This document shows, one piece after another, positions 54,120 to 63,744 of a stretch of DNA of 64,000 nucleotides. The stretch comes from Trichobilharzia regenti (Eukaryota > Platyhelminthes > Trematoda > Strigeidida > Schistosomatidae), in contig OX235263.1 of the NCBI GenBank assembly GCA_944472135.2, positions 24,419,379 to 24,483,378 of the forward strand, written 5' to 3'. Below the pieces are notes generated by a model, which did not search any database, was not told the origin of the DNA, and saw only the letters and a program-made list of their open reading frames with translations. The position numbers and the translations under genes were made by a program. How positions within the stretch are numbered: position 1 is the first letter of the stretch; the number at the start of each line of letters is the position of its first letter.

Positions 54120-56260
54120 ATTTTCAAATTAGTTAAAAATGTAACTTCAAAAAATATTAGTACTAATCAACAGACAGTCGCATTCAATTACAATTCACTT
54201 GCTTGATCTTAACCTGACTGACTGACTACTGACTGGTTTGAACATACAACCTTGCACATCTGTGCAAAGAGTGAATGAACTATTTCTGGCCGTATCATGT
54301 ATAGTCTCCAGCCGTCATCGGTTCTTATCATCTCGAGAACTCCGACAGGCAGTCTACACCTCCCTATATGTCTGGCTCAAACTAACTGTGAAAGAATTAT
54401 GGACGGACGAAGCTATGTTTAAGTTTGACCACCTCTAGTTCTTTTTCAACCTGACTCATCCTATGTCAGCTAACATTACCCGTTATCGAGGAAGACGATG
54501 GCTAGGGATGCGTGTGTGACACATATCCTAACGATCTCAATCGATGCAGTTGCTTCACCACCTCATCTATTGACTTACCCTCCTTATCCAACACTTCACC
54601 TAACACCTCAGTATTACGCACCCTATTATAGCATTTAACATGGGAGATAGAACGTAGACACCTATAATCAAAGACAGCTAGCCAGCCTTTTCATGTCTTC
54701 CACTTTCAAAGGTCATACATATCTCACAGTCATGGAGGAGGACAGAGTGAACCGCAGTACCAGTACACATGTCCTTTGAACAATAGTCGGATATCACATC
54801 TACTAAGCCAGAGATGGTGTCAGTTGGTAAATGTCACAGCAGATGGGACATTGTAAGTACAAGATCTGATCATTATGCTCTAAAAATAAAAGCTCACAGA
54901 GTTTTCATCACAATTCAGTTTCTTCCTTTAGGTAAGGAAAATGATCAATCTAACGTCTAATCTTGTCATCTGCATATTTTACAATACTGATAGAATTTCG
55001 TTTTTATAAAGATCCTTGAACGGAATCCGAATAGGAGGCAATCAGCTGGAGGAGATCCTGTGTGAAACAGGTGAAACCTTATGGACAGTCGTGGAACCAG
55101 CTTAAAAGGACTGAAGAGGAGAGACGGAGTAATAATAATGAAAATTCAATCTTTGATTAGGCACTAGCTAATACCTAATCTCATGTGCCTAGTCCGTTGT
55201 TTAGGGCAGACTGAATTTTATCAGTCAAGTTTACAATGTGGCCACCATACTTAATGGGCTCATCATCCTACCATATATGAGAAATATCTCTGAAATAACA
55301 GCTAGAATACTGAATCCATTCGAAACAGATATAGCACACAAGCCAGCCAGCACAATCGCTTTATTCGATATTATGCAAACCGAAAGACACATCCAACAGA
55401 AAATGGGGATAAAATTAATACCATTTACAAAATAAATTGTATGAACTATAACAGGCAATACATTGGCCAGAGTGAGCGTCCCATTCGAATGAGAATCGAG
55501 GAACACAAATCAGCCATGAAAATACACGATTTATATATATATATTCTTTCATATCAATGCATATAGACAATTATGGACATCAGTTTGATTGGGATAGTGT
55601 CGAAATTTTCGAAAGAGGAAACACCAAAAGTGAAGTCAAGGAATTCCTAGAAGCCTGGTACTCAATCGAATGTGCAATTAACAAACACGTTAATAAAGAC
55701 CAAATATACCGACTAATAAAAAGTAAATCATATGACGAGAAAGTTTAAAATCCAAGTCAATAGAAAATGATCAATACACATATGTAAAGATGGTTACCGG
55801 GAGACGCCATTATATGATTCATGAAGAAAATGTGAACCATTTCACTTTATGCTAAAAATTTCGCTGAAAGAGGATGTTGTCCAGCAGTGGGGGGACGACG
55901 AAAGCTCCGCAACTAAACCAACCAGCTCAGAGAACACCATTAGTTGCAAATCATCCACCTGAGCTACAAATCTTCTCTATTATTTCAAAACTGAATTGTT
56001 ATTATTATTATTGTATGGTTAGAAGCAATCTACAGGAAGCCTTGGACTTTAAGTTTGTCAGTAAGGCGTATCTGAAATCTTGCACATGTTGATATCTTTT
56101 GTGGGATTCAAACCCTGGTGGCAGGTCATGTAACATGATGAATACATTGTAAACTTCACTGATAGAATTCAGTTTGCACCAGCATACAGAGAATTAGATG
56201 AGTGACACGGGTTGCTTACTGCCTAGTGTTCAATCAAAGTATCTAATACACCCCTGTAGG
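54120..56260. repeat. Right copy of the 2.15 kb inverted duplication
   Basis: Reverse complement of 19258-21410. Order on the plus strand: flanking unique DNA, LINE-A (minus, 54220-54800), AT-rich spacer, RTE 3' piece, PLE nuclease (plus, 55240-55750), PLE tip, SINE-B tail. The dinucleotide run inside the PLE is shorter here (55530-55545) than in the left copy. Confidence 0.8.
55238..55750 (+). pseudogene. PLE GIY-YIG region split by (TA)n, right copy
   Basis: ATILNGLIILPYMRNISEITARILNP, KMGIKLIPFTK then a TAA, then CMNYNRQYIGQSERPIRMRIEEHKSAMK, a (TA)8 run, then MHIDNYGHQFDWDSVEIFERGN and LEAWYSIECAINKHVNKDQIYRLIKS. Same breaks as the left copy, so the damage predates the duplication. The tip GGACGACGAAAGCTCCGC is at 55892-55909. 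Confidence 0.75.
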
Positions 56261-56261
56261 A

Positions 56262-56520
56262 GGTTAGAAAAACAGATGAAATTTAAAAAGTCGATAGACG
56301 CAAGTGGCAGACTACCAACTTCGTCTATAGCTAAACATCTAATCGAAAGAAACCGTAAGAATGATGTCATAACAGCCTTTAAGGTTATTTTTATAAACGG
56401 TGAGTGGCGCTTATTGAAATACTTCGAGGCGATAACTATTCCTAAACTTAAACACCCTCCCCATCCCACCTGTGTGTGTACAAAAACAATTTGTCATTAC
56501 TCTTAACTCACCTCGGTAAC
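56262..56520 (+). pseudogene. PLE nuclease C-terminal fragment
   Basis: The open stretch reads RLPTSSIAKHLIERNRKNDVITAFKVIFINGEWRLLKYFEAITIPKLK, a variant of the PLE end ...HLIETGHxIDxxxAFKVIYxxxxxRLLxxAEAIAIxxLKPxLC, with no earlier motifs. Confidence 0.6.
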
Positions 56521-56744
56521 CCTTATTTGATTGCATAACCGAATGTGGCTTTCATTATTCTTATTATTCTTGTTCTTAACTCCTTTTTGTCACTTTGTGT
56601 ATTTCAATGGGCCTTTCTTACTTTTCATATCAACTGACTTGATTAGTAAATGTGTGCGGGATCATCAGATTGTTCGAAATTTATTGTGCAAATGCATCAC
56701 ACATTTTCTAAGATAATCTCTGTCTTCTAATATTATTATTATTA

Positions 56745-57590
56745 TTATTATTGTATCTTTTAGTTCCTAGGGGAACATAGGGCTTCAGCTGAGCGTCTCC
56801 ATTGCCTTCTGTTTTCTCACAACTTTTTCACTCCGCTCCAGTTCTGCCCACATGCTTTTATCTTCTCTTCACATCACCTCCTCCCAGTCACCCCACCTTC
56901 GCACTGACGACCAACTCGCCGCTTCCCTTTCGGGTTCCACTCGAGCAATGGCTTGTCTAGTGATGTCACTTGGTGGTTTCCTCAGAGTATGGCCAGCCAA
57001 TCCATCTCCATTTCTTCCTGCCTATTTGTTTCACAATCGGTTCCTGCTAGGTTGGTTCGCTCATTGCCAGAGATCCATCTCTGTTGCTGATCTTTTCTGG
57101 CCAGCCATCTGATCCTGAGTAGTATTGAGCGAAGACATCTGTTAATGAAGGTCTGAAGTTTGTTCGAGATGCTCTTTATGACGCGCTGGCCAAGTCTCTG
57201 ATCCGTAAAGTAGCACTGACTGACTTCACACTGTAGTTGAAAATCCGGATCTTATTTTTGATTCTGAGTGCTGTTGATATCCTCCACACAGACTTAAGAG
57301 TAATGAAAGCTTGTCTTGCTTTTCCGATTCTGGCTTTGATATCCTCGTCAGTTTGGCCCGCCTGTAGTTGAAACGATGCTTTCCAGGTCGGTAGGTAAAG
57401 GAGGTTGTTTCTTTCAGGTTCCTCCGATTTATGCTGGCTGATTGTTGTCTGTTGTTGTTGGTGGTGGTGTTGGCCAGGAATCTTCATCACCTCTGTTTTC
57501 TCTATGTTCACTTGAAGTCCTATCTTTGATTCTTCTTCTGCCAACTTGTTGTCTTCTAATAACACTATCCAAATTTATTATTAATTAATT
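56745..57590 (-). pseudogene. RTE-type LINE C-terminal copy
   Basis: Minus-strand stretch 57565-57176: NKLAEEESKIGLQVNIEKTEVMKI, QTDEDIKARIGKARQAFITLKSVWR, LRIKNKIRIFNYSVKSV. It shares the TYLPTWKASFQLQA error with 45246-46165. The 3' end (CCCTATGTTCCCCTAGGAACTAAAAG then (ATA)n) is at 56735-56790. The final coding block is near-identical to the inverted copy at 59030-59395. Confidence 0.8.
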
Positions 57591-57649
57591 AATTATTTTA
57601 AATTAACTTTATAGCCTAATTTCTCTAAAACTATATTTCTAATGGTCTA

Positions 57650-58170
57650 TCTGTCTGTCTGCTCTCGACGTAGAACTTTGTACAGATGTACAACAGTTCA
57701 AGTCTCCACTCTTCCTCCATTTAGTATACAAAGCAAGAGAAGAAAGTAGAAGAAATGCATAATAGAGACAGTAGACAGGGATATGAGACAAAAGGAATAG
57801 TAATAACCAACGAGGAACAATATAGTTTCACTGGAAATTATCAGTCACACGGAGTGGATGCATCTACGCTAGCCATTGAGAACGATGCGTTTGAGCCATA
57901 TCACAGATCGTTTCAAGCCATTGGTGTTTACCATCTCGATGACCCCAATCAGCTAGTCAGGAAGTCTACACATGCCTTCCTACGTGGCTGGCTGGCTTAA
58001 ACTAACTGTTGTGGATTTCATTGACTTGTGTCATGTTTGAGTTTGACCGCGTCCAGCTCTTTTCCAGCCTGATCCTAAGTGAGCTAACATTGCCCGTCAA
58101 AGAAATTTGATGGCTAGATATAGGAATGCTTAACAGATGTCCTAACCATCTCATTCGATGTAACTTCTAA
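57650..58170 (-). pseudogene. LINE-A 3' end, degenerate
   Basis: The tail CTGTCTGTCTG at 57651-57661, then minus-strand remnants of WRRCIHSV, RLPRW and LGHLLSI. Older than the 40738 and 46763 copies. Confidence 0.65.
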
Positions 58171-58590
58171 AGGAAATCATTTAAATTCGGCTAAATAATT
58201 TAATTTCGTTAGATTATTATTATAATTGTTATTATTATTAATTAAGTATGACTATGAATCAGTGTTGATTGTATTGATTAAGGATTAGTTGATACTGAGC
58301 TGTTGTTACTTATCTAGTTTGAACTTTAGATATCCGCTGCGATTAATTTGTTGGTATAATTAGTGCGTTATTATGATGTGATCATGTGAAGGACAACATT
58401 TGAGGAGTGTCACAAGAGTGTTAATATATAAATTGAAAGACGTGTCATTCTAATGGAAGTGTGATTTAATTATTATTGTCATTATTTTGTAAGTAAAATC
58501 TTTTGAGATTCTCCAATTCGGATTGTTACTAATCATGCTTATTTAAGACTTAGAGTTATTGTATGTAAAAAAACTGACATGTGCTTTGGT
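58170..58590. other. AT-rich unassigned DNA
   Basis: ATT-type low complexity at 58205-58250. No feature was recognised. Confidence 0.35.
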
Positions 58591-58805
58591 GGTTTTTTTA
58601 TCGGTTGAATGCTGCTCGCCAACTATATATGCTTTCCAGAGTTCGATTCCCTATCAGTGCACACACCTTTACTCTCCCTTAACCGGTTGTAAACCCGATA
58701 AAGAAAGAAAGTTGTGCGTGGGGCTAACAACTGCATTCCGTAAAAACAACACTGCTACTGAAACTTGAAGCCCTATGTTCCTTTCGGAACACACAAAAGG
58801 AATTC
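58590..58805 (+). mobile_element. tRNA-derived SINE with clear RTE-type tail
   Basis: GTTGAATGCTGCTCGCC, GAGTTCGATTCCC (B box), GCACACACCTTTACTCTCCC, GGGGCTAACAACTGCATTCC, CTGCTACTGAAACTTGAAGCCCTATGTTCCTTTCGGAACACA. The last 25 bases are almost the same as the RTE LINE end at 59362-59385. Confidence 0.75.
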
Positions 58806-59028
58806 AATTTTTTGTTAAAAAAACTGAGATATTACTGATGTGGTAAAAAGGGATGTCTTCAGTAATGGATTAGATATATTTTAATGAACATTGTTTCTGT
58901 CGGCGATTCCTTAAAGTTTAGTCTCTCTCAGAAGTATCATATGATATATTTTCTAATGTATTTAGCATGATAAAGAGATATACTGTTTCACAAAAATAAC
59001 ACTCACATAAAATAATAATTATAATTAT
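58806..59028. other. AT-rich spacer
   Basis: No feature was seen. Confidence 0.3.
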
Positions 59029-59029
59029 T

Positions 59030-59395
59030 ACTCAAGATCAGATACCCAGAAAGGATCAGCAATAGGGATGGATCTCTGGCAATGAGCGAACCAACCTAGC
59101 AGGAACCGATTGTGAAACAAATAGGCAGGAAGAAATGGAGATGGATTGGCTGGCCATACTCTGAGGAAACCACCAAGTGACATCACTAGACAAGCCATTG
59201 CTCGAGTGGAACCCGAAAGGGAAGCGGCGAGTTGGTCGTCAGTGCGAAGGTGGGGTGACTGGGAGGAGGTGATGTGAAGAGAAGATAAAAGCATGTGGGC
59301 AGACTTGCAGTCAGGTGAAAACTGTAGCAGAGAACCGAAAGCAATGAAGACGTTCGGCTGAAGCCCTATGTTCCTCTAGGAATTAAAGGAAATAA
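59030..59395 (+). mobile_element. RTE-type LINE 3' end
   Basis: Decayed EPIVKQIGRKKWRWIGWP block and 3' end GGCTGAAGCCCTATGTTCCTCTAGGAATTAAAGG followed by AATAATAATTATTAT. Tail to tail with the next copy. Confidence 0.75.
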
Positions 59396-59404
59396 TAATT
59401 ATTA

Positions 59405-60420
59405 TACTCTTAAGTTCCGAGTGGAACATATGGCTTCAGCGGAACATCTCCATTGCGTCCTTTTCTCTGTAATTCTCTTCAACTGACTCCACGATCGTTC
59501 GTAAGCTCTCATCGCCTTTTCACACGCAGTCCCCTGCATACCACTCTTGAGACACACATCCAATTCGTCAGTTCGCATTGGACTTTTCCACTATAGCGAC
59601 GGCCTGACGAGTGATGTCACTCAACGGTGGTCTCCTCACTGTCCACCCGATCCATCTGCATTTTCTTTTTTGGATGTGTTTCCACTGAGGAATGGGTGAT
59701 TGTTCGTTTGTTTGTTACACTTTCTGACAGGTCATCTGATCTTCAGTATGCAGTCAGTGAAGGTGGCTGCTCTTCGTCCCCTGTACATTTCAAGTCTATC
59801 AACCATGAAGAAGCATTGAATGACTTAATATGTGTTGAAAATTCGAATCTTGTTTCTTGTTGTTGTTGTTGTTTGCCAGAGATAGATTTCCACACTGATT
59901 AACAGATTAACAATATGATGATCTGTCTTGCCTTTCCGATACTGGCTGACTTTGACATTTTCATCCGTGTCGTCTTTAGTTTTTGAATGATGCTGCTTAG
60001 ATAAGCGAAAGGAGTGAATTTCTTTAAATTTCTCCTGGTGATAATTATTGGTGCTGGTTATTGTTGGTTGGTTGGTTGGTTGTCTTCATCACCTCTGTAT
60101 TGTCTAGTGTTCATTTGAAGTCTTGTTGTCTTCACCACCTACCTCTTCTTCCAATTTGCTTGTTTTTCACCTGTAGACTTTCGAGTTCGTATGACACTAG
60201 ACACAAATCATCCACAAAATCCAGTTTTCCTAGAGTCTTCTTGTCTCTCTCCAAAGTATTCCTGTCTCCCCGCTGCCATATGCTCCAATCCATCACAATC
60301 AGGAATATCACCATCGGTGACAGTAGGCAAACAGTCTTGTCTTACTCCTGTTTTTACTTTCGTTGTGAATGTTTTGACATGTATCATCATCATATAGCTG
60401 GCTGTTGAACGCAGCTGACA
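59405..60420 (-). mobile_element. RTE-type LINE, motif B to 3' end
   Basis: Minus strand: GVRQDCLLPTV-like motif B remnant (60350), KLDFVDDLCLVSYELESLQVKNKQI (motif C, FADD changed to FVDD, 60240-60160), KDDTDENVKVSQYRKGK remnants at 59990-59930, RRPPLSDITRQAV at 59630-59590. 3' end GCCATATGTTCCACTCGGAACTTAAG at 59405-59430. No frame survives. Confidence 0.65.
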
Positions 60421-60690
60421 AATGTGTATATACGAAGTACAGATTTGCCCCTTATACAGAATCCTCAGGTAAAAACAATATTATCTGAAATAATAGAGAT
60501 TTTTAGTTCAATTGGGAAGATGATTTTGATGTAACTGCATTCCCTGAGCTTTCCTTCATTGTCCTTTTACGAAAATAAAGATTTTCGGTAGAGAGACACG
60601 GGAGCAGTTGTATCATTCACATGGAGAATTCAAATAATTTCTGTTGGACACTAACTAGTGTAACTAAAGTATTTTGTATCTAGTCCTTTT
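60420..60690. other. Unassigned DNA
   Basis: No feature was recognised. Confidence 0.3.
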
Positions 60691-60905
60691 TTGTGCAGAC
60701 TGAATTCTGTCCGTCAAGTTTGCAATGTGGCCAATCGTGCCACTAGGTGTCTATCCATCACGGTGCATTTTGAATTGTTGATATTAAGCGGTTGGAGACA
60801 ATCGGCAGGAAGCCTTCAACCTAGATTTCGTACTTATTGGTACTCGTTAGCAAGGTGTATCTGCAGCTTTGAAAGAATTTATGTCTCTTCTGACATACGA
60901 ACCTG
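60690..60905 (-). mobile_element. SINE-B 3' part
   Basis: Minus strand: GGTTCGTATGTCAGAAG, AGATACACCTTGCTAACGAG, GGCTTCCTGCCGATTGTCTCCAACC, ending in GAATTCAGTCTGCAC. Confidence 0.55.
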
Positions 60906-60910
60906 AGTCA

Positions 60911-61377
60911 TTTTGATGTGGTTGTGTTCTCTGAGCCAGCTGGATGGTTAACTTGCGAAGCTTTCATCGCCCTACTAGGCGACATCTTCAGCTCATACTT
61001 CAATTCGTTGAAGTGAGCTTTTAGATTTCTCCACGAGTTTATTAATCATCTCTCCTGGTCGGTGACCTTGGACGTGATTGGTTGTTTTCGTGTGTTTTCA
61101 CACCTTCTAGGCTACTTGTATTGGAACTGATTGTTTCCTTGACTTGAACTTGAACAATCAGTTCCAATACAAGTAGCCTAGAAGGTGTGAAAACACACGA
61201 AAACAACCAATCACGTCCAAGGTCACCGAACAGGAGAGATGATTAATAAACTCGTGGAGAAATCTAAAAGCTCACTTCAACGAATCGAAGTATGAGCTGA
61301 AGATGTCGCCTTATAGGGCGATGAAAGCTTCGCAAGTTAACCATCCAGTTGGCTCAGAGAACACAACCACATCAAAA
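60911..61377. repeat. Near-perfect palindrome, 225 bp arms, 17 bp spacer
   Basis: The left arm 60911-61135 and right arm 61153-61377 are exactly equal in length and differ at only about five positions. Each carries a PLE-type tip with a hammerhead-like motif. The tips are the same family as those at 19530-19650 and 55864-55990. It looks like two PLE pseudo-LTR arms left after loss of the internal part. Confidence 0.85.
61290..61335 (+). ncRNA. Hammerhead-like motif in palindrome arm
   Basis: CTGAAGA 61297-61303, stem II TCGCC 61306-61310 with GGCGA 61317-61321, GAAA 61323-61326, then GCTTC; AAGCTT is a palindrome. One unpaired base on one side and two on the other separate stem II from the core, so activity is uncertain. 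The reverse complement is in the left arm (60953-60991). Confidence 0.4.
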
Positions 61378-61474
61378 TCATCCACCTCAGCTACAAATCT
61401 TCTCCATCATATCTGAACCTGGATCACCCACTGATGCATTTTGAGACGTTCCTACTGATTTGTTTGTGGTGGTC

Positions 61475-61700
61475 ACATCGCACAGGTGACTGATAGAATT
61501 CATTCTACACCAGTATCAAGGACTGGACATATGACATTAATTACTATCTAGTACGCAATCAAACTATCTAATACAGTCAGTCCTACAGGAGGCTAATCAC
61601 GAACCCGGATAGCTCAGTATTAACGTCTCTGACTGCAGCACTGGGTGACGTGGGTTTGAATCTCAAAAGGGAAATGAGTTCCTTCAAGTTTTTAAATACA
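61475..61700 (+). mobile_element. SINE-B copy
   Basis: GAACCCGGATAGCTCAGTATTAACGTCTCTGACTG (A box) and GTGGGTTTGAATCTCAAAAGGG (B box), preceded by the block GGTCACATCGCACAGGTGACTGATAGAATTC. Confidence 0.6.
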
Positions 61701-61769
61701 TCTTGATGACAGGTGTGTTACGACTTCATGTGGAATACATCCAAAAATTCAAATAAACTCACTTCACCA

Positions 61770-62065
61770 TATTGAAGTTGACACTGCAGTGATGTTGGAA
61801 GCATATAAGCAGTATGTTAAGTAAGTCAAGATAGAGTTTAGAGTTATTTTTAATTTTGTCAAGAAAATGTAGTGTTGTAAGTAATAAATAATTAGAAATA
61901 AATAAGTGAGGGTTGAGTGTATAAGTGCTTCAAAGAAGAGGCTGTCATTCACGCACACGCACACACTCGGGGATGCAGTATCACTACTCACGGGTGATGA
62001 TGTTTCGAGCACAGTTTATTGCTTAAAATCATATCGTTTTCACATGACGATTATCATCACATCAT
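61770..62065 (+). mobile_element. PLE tip fragment
   Basis: GATGATGTTTCGAGCACAGTTTATTGCTTAAAATCATATCG (61994-62034) matches the left arm of the PLE at 15336. The rest is decayed. Confidence 0.45.
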
Positions 62066-62339
62066 ATCGAGTTATTAACACTGAATCATTGCATGTTTTG
62101 TTTTTATCAACGAAGTAAAATTACTCTATAAATGGAATTAAATACTTTACCATAACATATAAATATATATAGTGCTCGAATTCTATTTTCATATATAACT
62201 ATATATTAAGGCTGTCACTCAGGCACATAGAAATGCACTAAAATGATCTTGTTAACATAAACTTGTCATCTTAATTGATTGACATGTGTTATGTGCAAAA
62301 AATGTGCACGTTTTCTATATTATTTTATTTTATTTTTAG

Positions 62340-62359
62340 GCTTCTCTGGCCTCAATTGA
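62340..62359 (+). CDS. Candidate terminal exon of host gene
   Basis: The acceptor has a strong T-rich tract (TATTTTATTTTATTTTTAG) ending at 62339. With the phase left by exon 5, the reading is G-FSGLN then TGA at 62357-62359. An AATAAA at 62388-62393 could serve as polyadenylation signal. The coding part is only six residues, so chance cannot be excluded. Confidence 0.35.
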
Positions 62360-62387
62360 CTGTAGACAGCCTACACAGGATTAGTGG

Positions 62388-62393
62388 AATAAA
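62388..62393 (+). terminator. Possible polyadenylation signal AATAAA
   Basis: It lies 29 bases after the proposed stop codon, in the sequence GTGGAATAAAAAATATAC. Confidence 0.35.
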
Positions 62394-62569
62394 AAATATA
62401 CATCTTTCTCTTTCCAATTTTACTTAGAAGAATTTAGAAGGTATAAAGACAATAATGAGTGAGTTGTGCTAGAAATAATCTACTACTACGACTGTGAGAC
62501 GAAAAGAAAGTAGTTATTTGCTATAAGTTTGGAAGAAACTATGGCTATTCTCAGTTTTTTTGTATCTAT

Positions 62570-62790
62570 TCAGTCAAAGGGCTTTAAGCCTCAACTTTGA
62601 TGTTTCATTTGCAATAGTTTTAGTTTTTACGGGGTGGAGCCGGTAGCCTCACGCCTACCCCCTGCGCTTCCATCTTTACCGGGCTAAGCGAGGTTAAGGA
62701 GGTCGTCTCGAGCCAGGGTTCGAACCTCAGACTGCGTGAAATGGGGTTGGTGAGTATTTTATTGCTACACCACCGATGCACTATTCTCAA
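62570..62790 (-). mobile_element. tRNA-derived SINE
   Basis: Minus strand: GCATCGGTGGTGTAGCAATAAAATAC, GAGGTTCGAACCCTGG (B box), CTTAACCTCGCTTAGCCCGG, GGTAGGCGTGAGGCTACC, TTGAGGCTTAAAGCCC. The terminal hairpin is lost. Confidence 0.65.
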
Positions 62791-62867
62791 TCCATCGTAA
62801 TAGTAATTAGTTTGCTTATAACATAATAATATATTCTATTTGCTTGTCTTCTTACTATCCACTAATC

Positions 62868-63224
62868 CCGTAACGACAGAAGACAAGGACCAGGCAACAG
62901 ATCGTTCATTGAGGAAATCAAGAGGTGTTTACAGAGATTTTTATCTACATTACTATTCGTTATCATTAGCACAGAAGCAATGTCTTCTGATTGTTTTTTT
63001 TCCTGCTGAAGGTTATTCTGTCATCTCTTTGTTGCCGTTTCTCAGACAGTCCGGTGATATATTTGTGAGTCGTATCTGCCCACGCTAAGTCTGCTGTGAT
63101 TGGTTGTCGAGTTCCTCAAGGTTAGGCTTTGTTATTGTTTTTTCTCATGACTCCGATTTCGGACGTAAACATTGACGTAAATTGGTGTCTACCAATTTTG
63201 GCTTGCAGACAGCTCCCGCCACAA
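62868..63224 (-). mobile_element. LTR of Gypsy-like retrotransposon
   Basis: On the minus strand it starts TGTGGCGGGAGCTGTC and contains ACACCAATTTACGTCAATG and CCAATCACAGCAGAC, ending in CTTGTCTTCTGTCGTTACG. It matches 42163-42466 and 63745-64000 in order. The TATA and polyA parts have decayed. Confidence 0.6.
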
Positions 63225-63239
63225 CCTTAGCTCACTTTT

Positions 63240-63472
63240 TATCATTCCAAGTGGAATATTGAACCCCAAGCTTGGAAGTTTCAGCAGTGGTGTTTATGTT
63301 ATTTTGGTATGGGATTGTTGACTCCACGCCCAGTCTTTTCTTTTTTTCTCGAAGCCTGCTGTTGGCTAGTAAACTAGGTAATGAGGTCTATGACTGCGTC
63401 ATCTGGGGAAAACGAGCCGTGGACCACTTGCGTGGATGGAGGGCATTGTACCATTGAACTACTGATATACTT
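63240..63472 (-). mobile_element. tRNA-derived SINE with RTE-type tail
   Basis: Minus strand: AGTAGTTCAATGGTACAATGCCC head, decayed B box, CAACAATCCCATACC, ACACCACTGCTGAAACTTCCAAGCTTGGGGTTCAATATTCCACTTGGAATG tail. Confidence 0.6.
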
Positions 63473-63744
63473 CTTAACTCACCTAATTGGTTTCCAAGTC
63501 TTTTCTCAGTGCTGTCTTGTATATTGATTACGTAGTCTTTTTTTCTGTATAGGCTGGTTAACTAGCATTTTCACGGTTAAACCCTCTTTATATAAACACT
63601 TACTAAATCTTCTTCTTGTAAGCTTATGATAAATAACTAGCTATTTAGGCGTCAGTTTTAGTGTTTATGCCTTCAGATGGGATATTCAATGTCGTTTCCT
63701 TAAACTACAGTCTTCATGTTCGCTCTTATTGCATTGATGCTGTG
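63472..63744. other. Unassigned DNA
   Basis: No feature was recognised. Confidence 0.3.

Larger units (their letters stand above)
50038..62339 (+). other. Last intron of host gene in window (12.3 kb), tentative
   Basis: GTAAGT donor at 50038. The proposed acceptor TTTATTTTTAG ends at 62339. If that exon is wrong, the intron runs on beyond the window. Confidence 0.4.

Noticed and set aside
56852..57112. Plus-strand open frame (86 codons), duplicated at 59028-59294 on the other strand
   Set aside because: Antisense shadow of the RTE C-terminal domain in both places; the repetition only reflects the two LINE copies.
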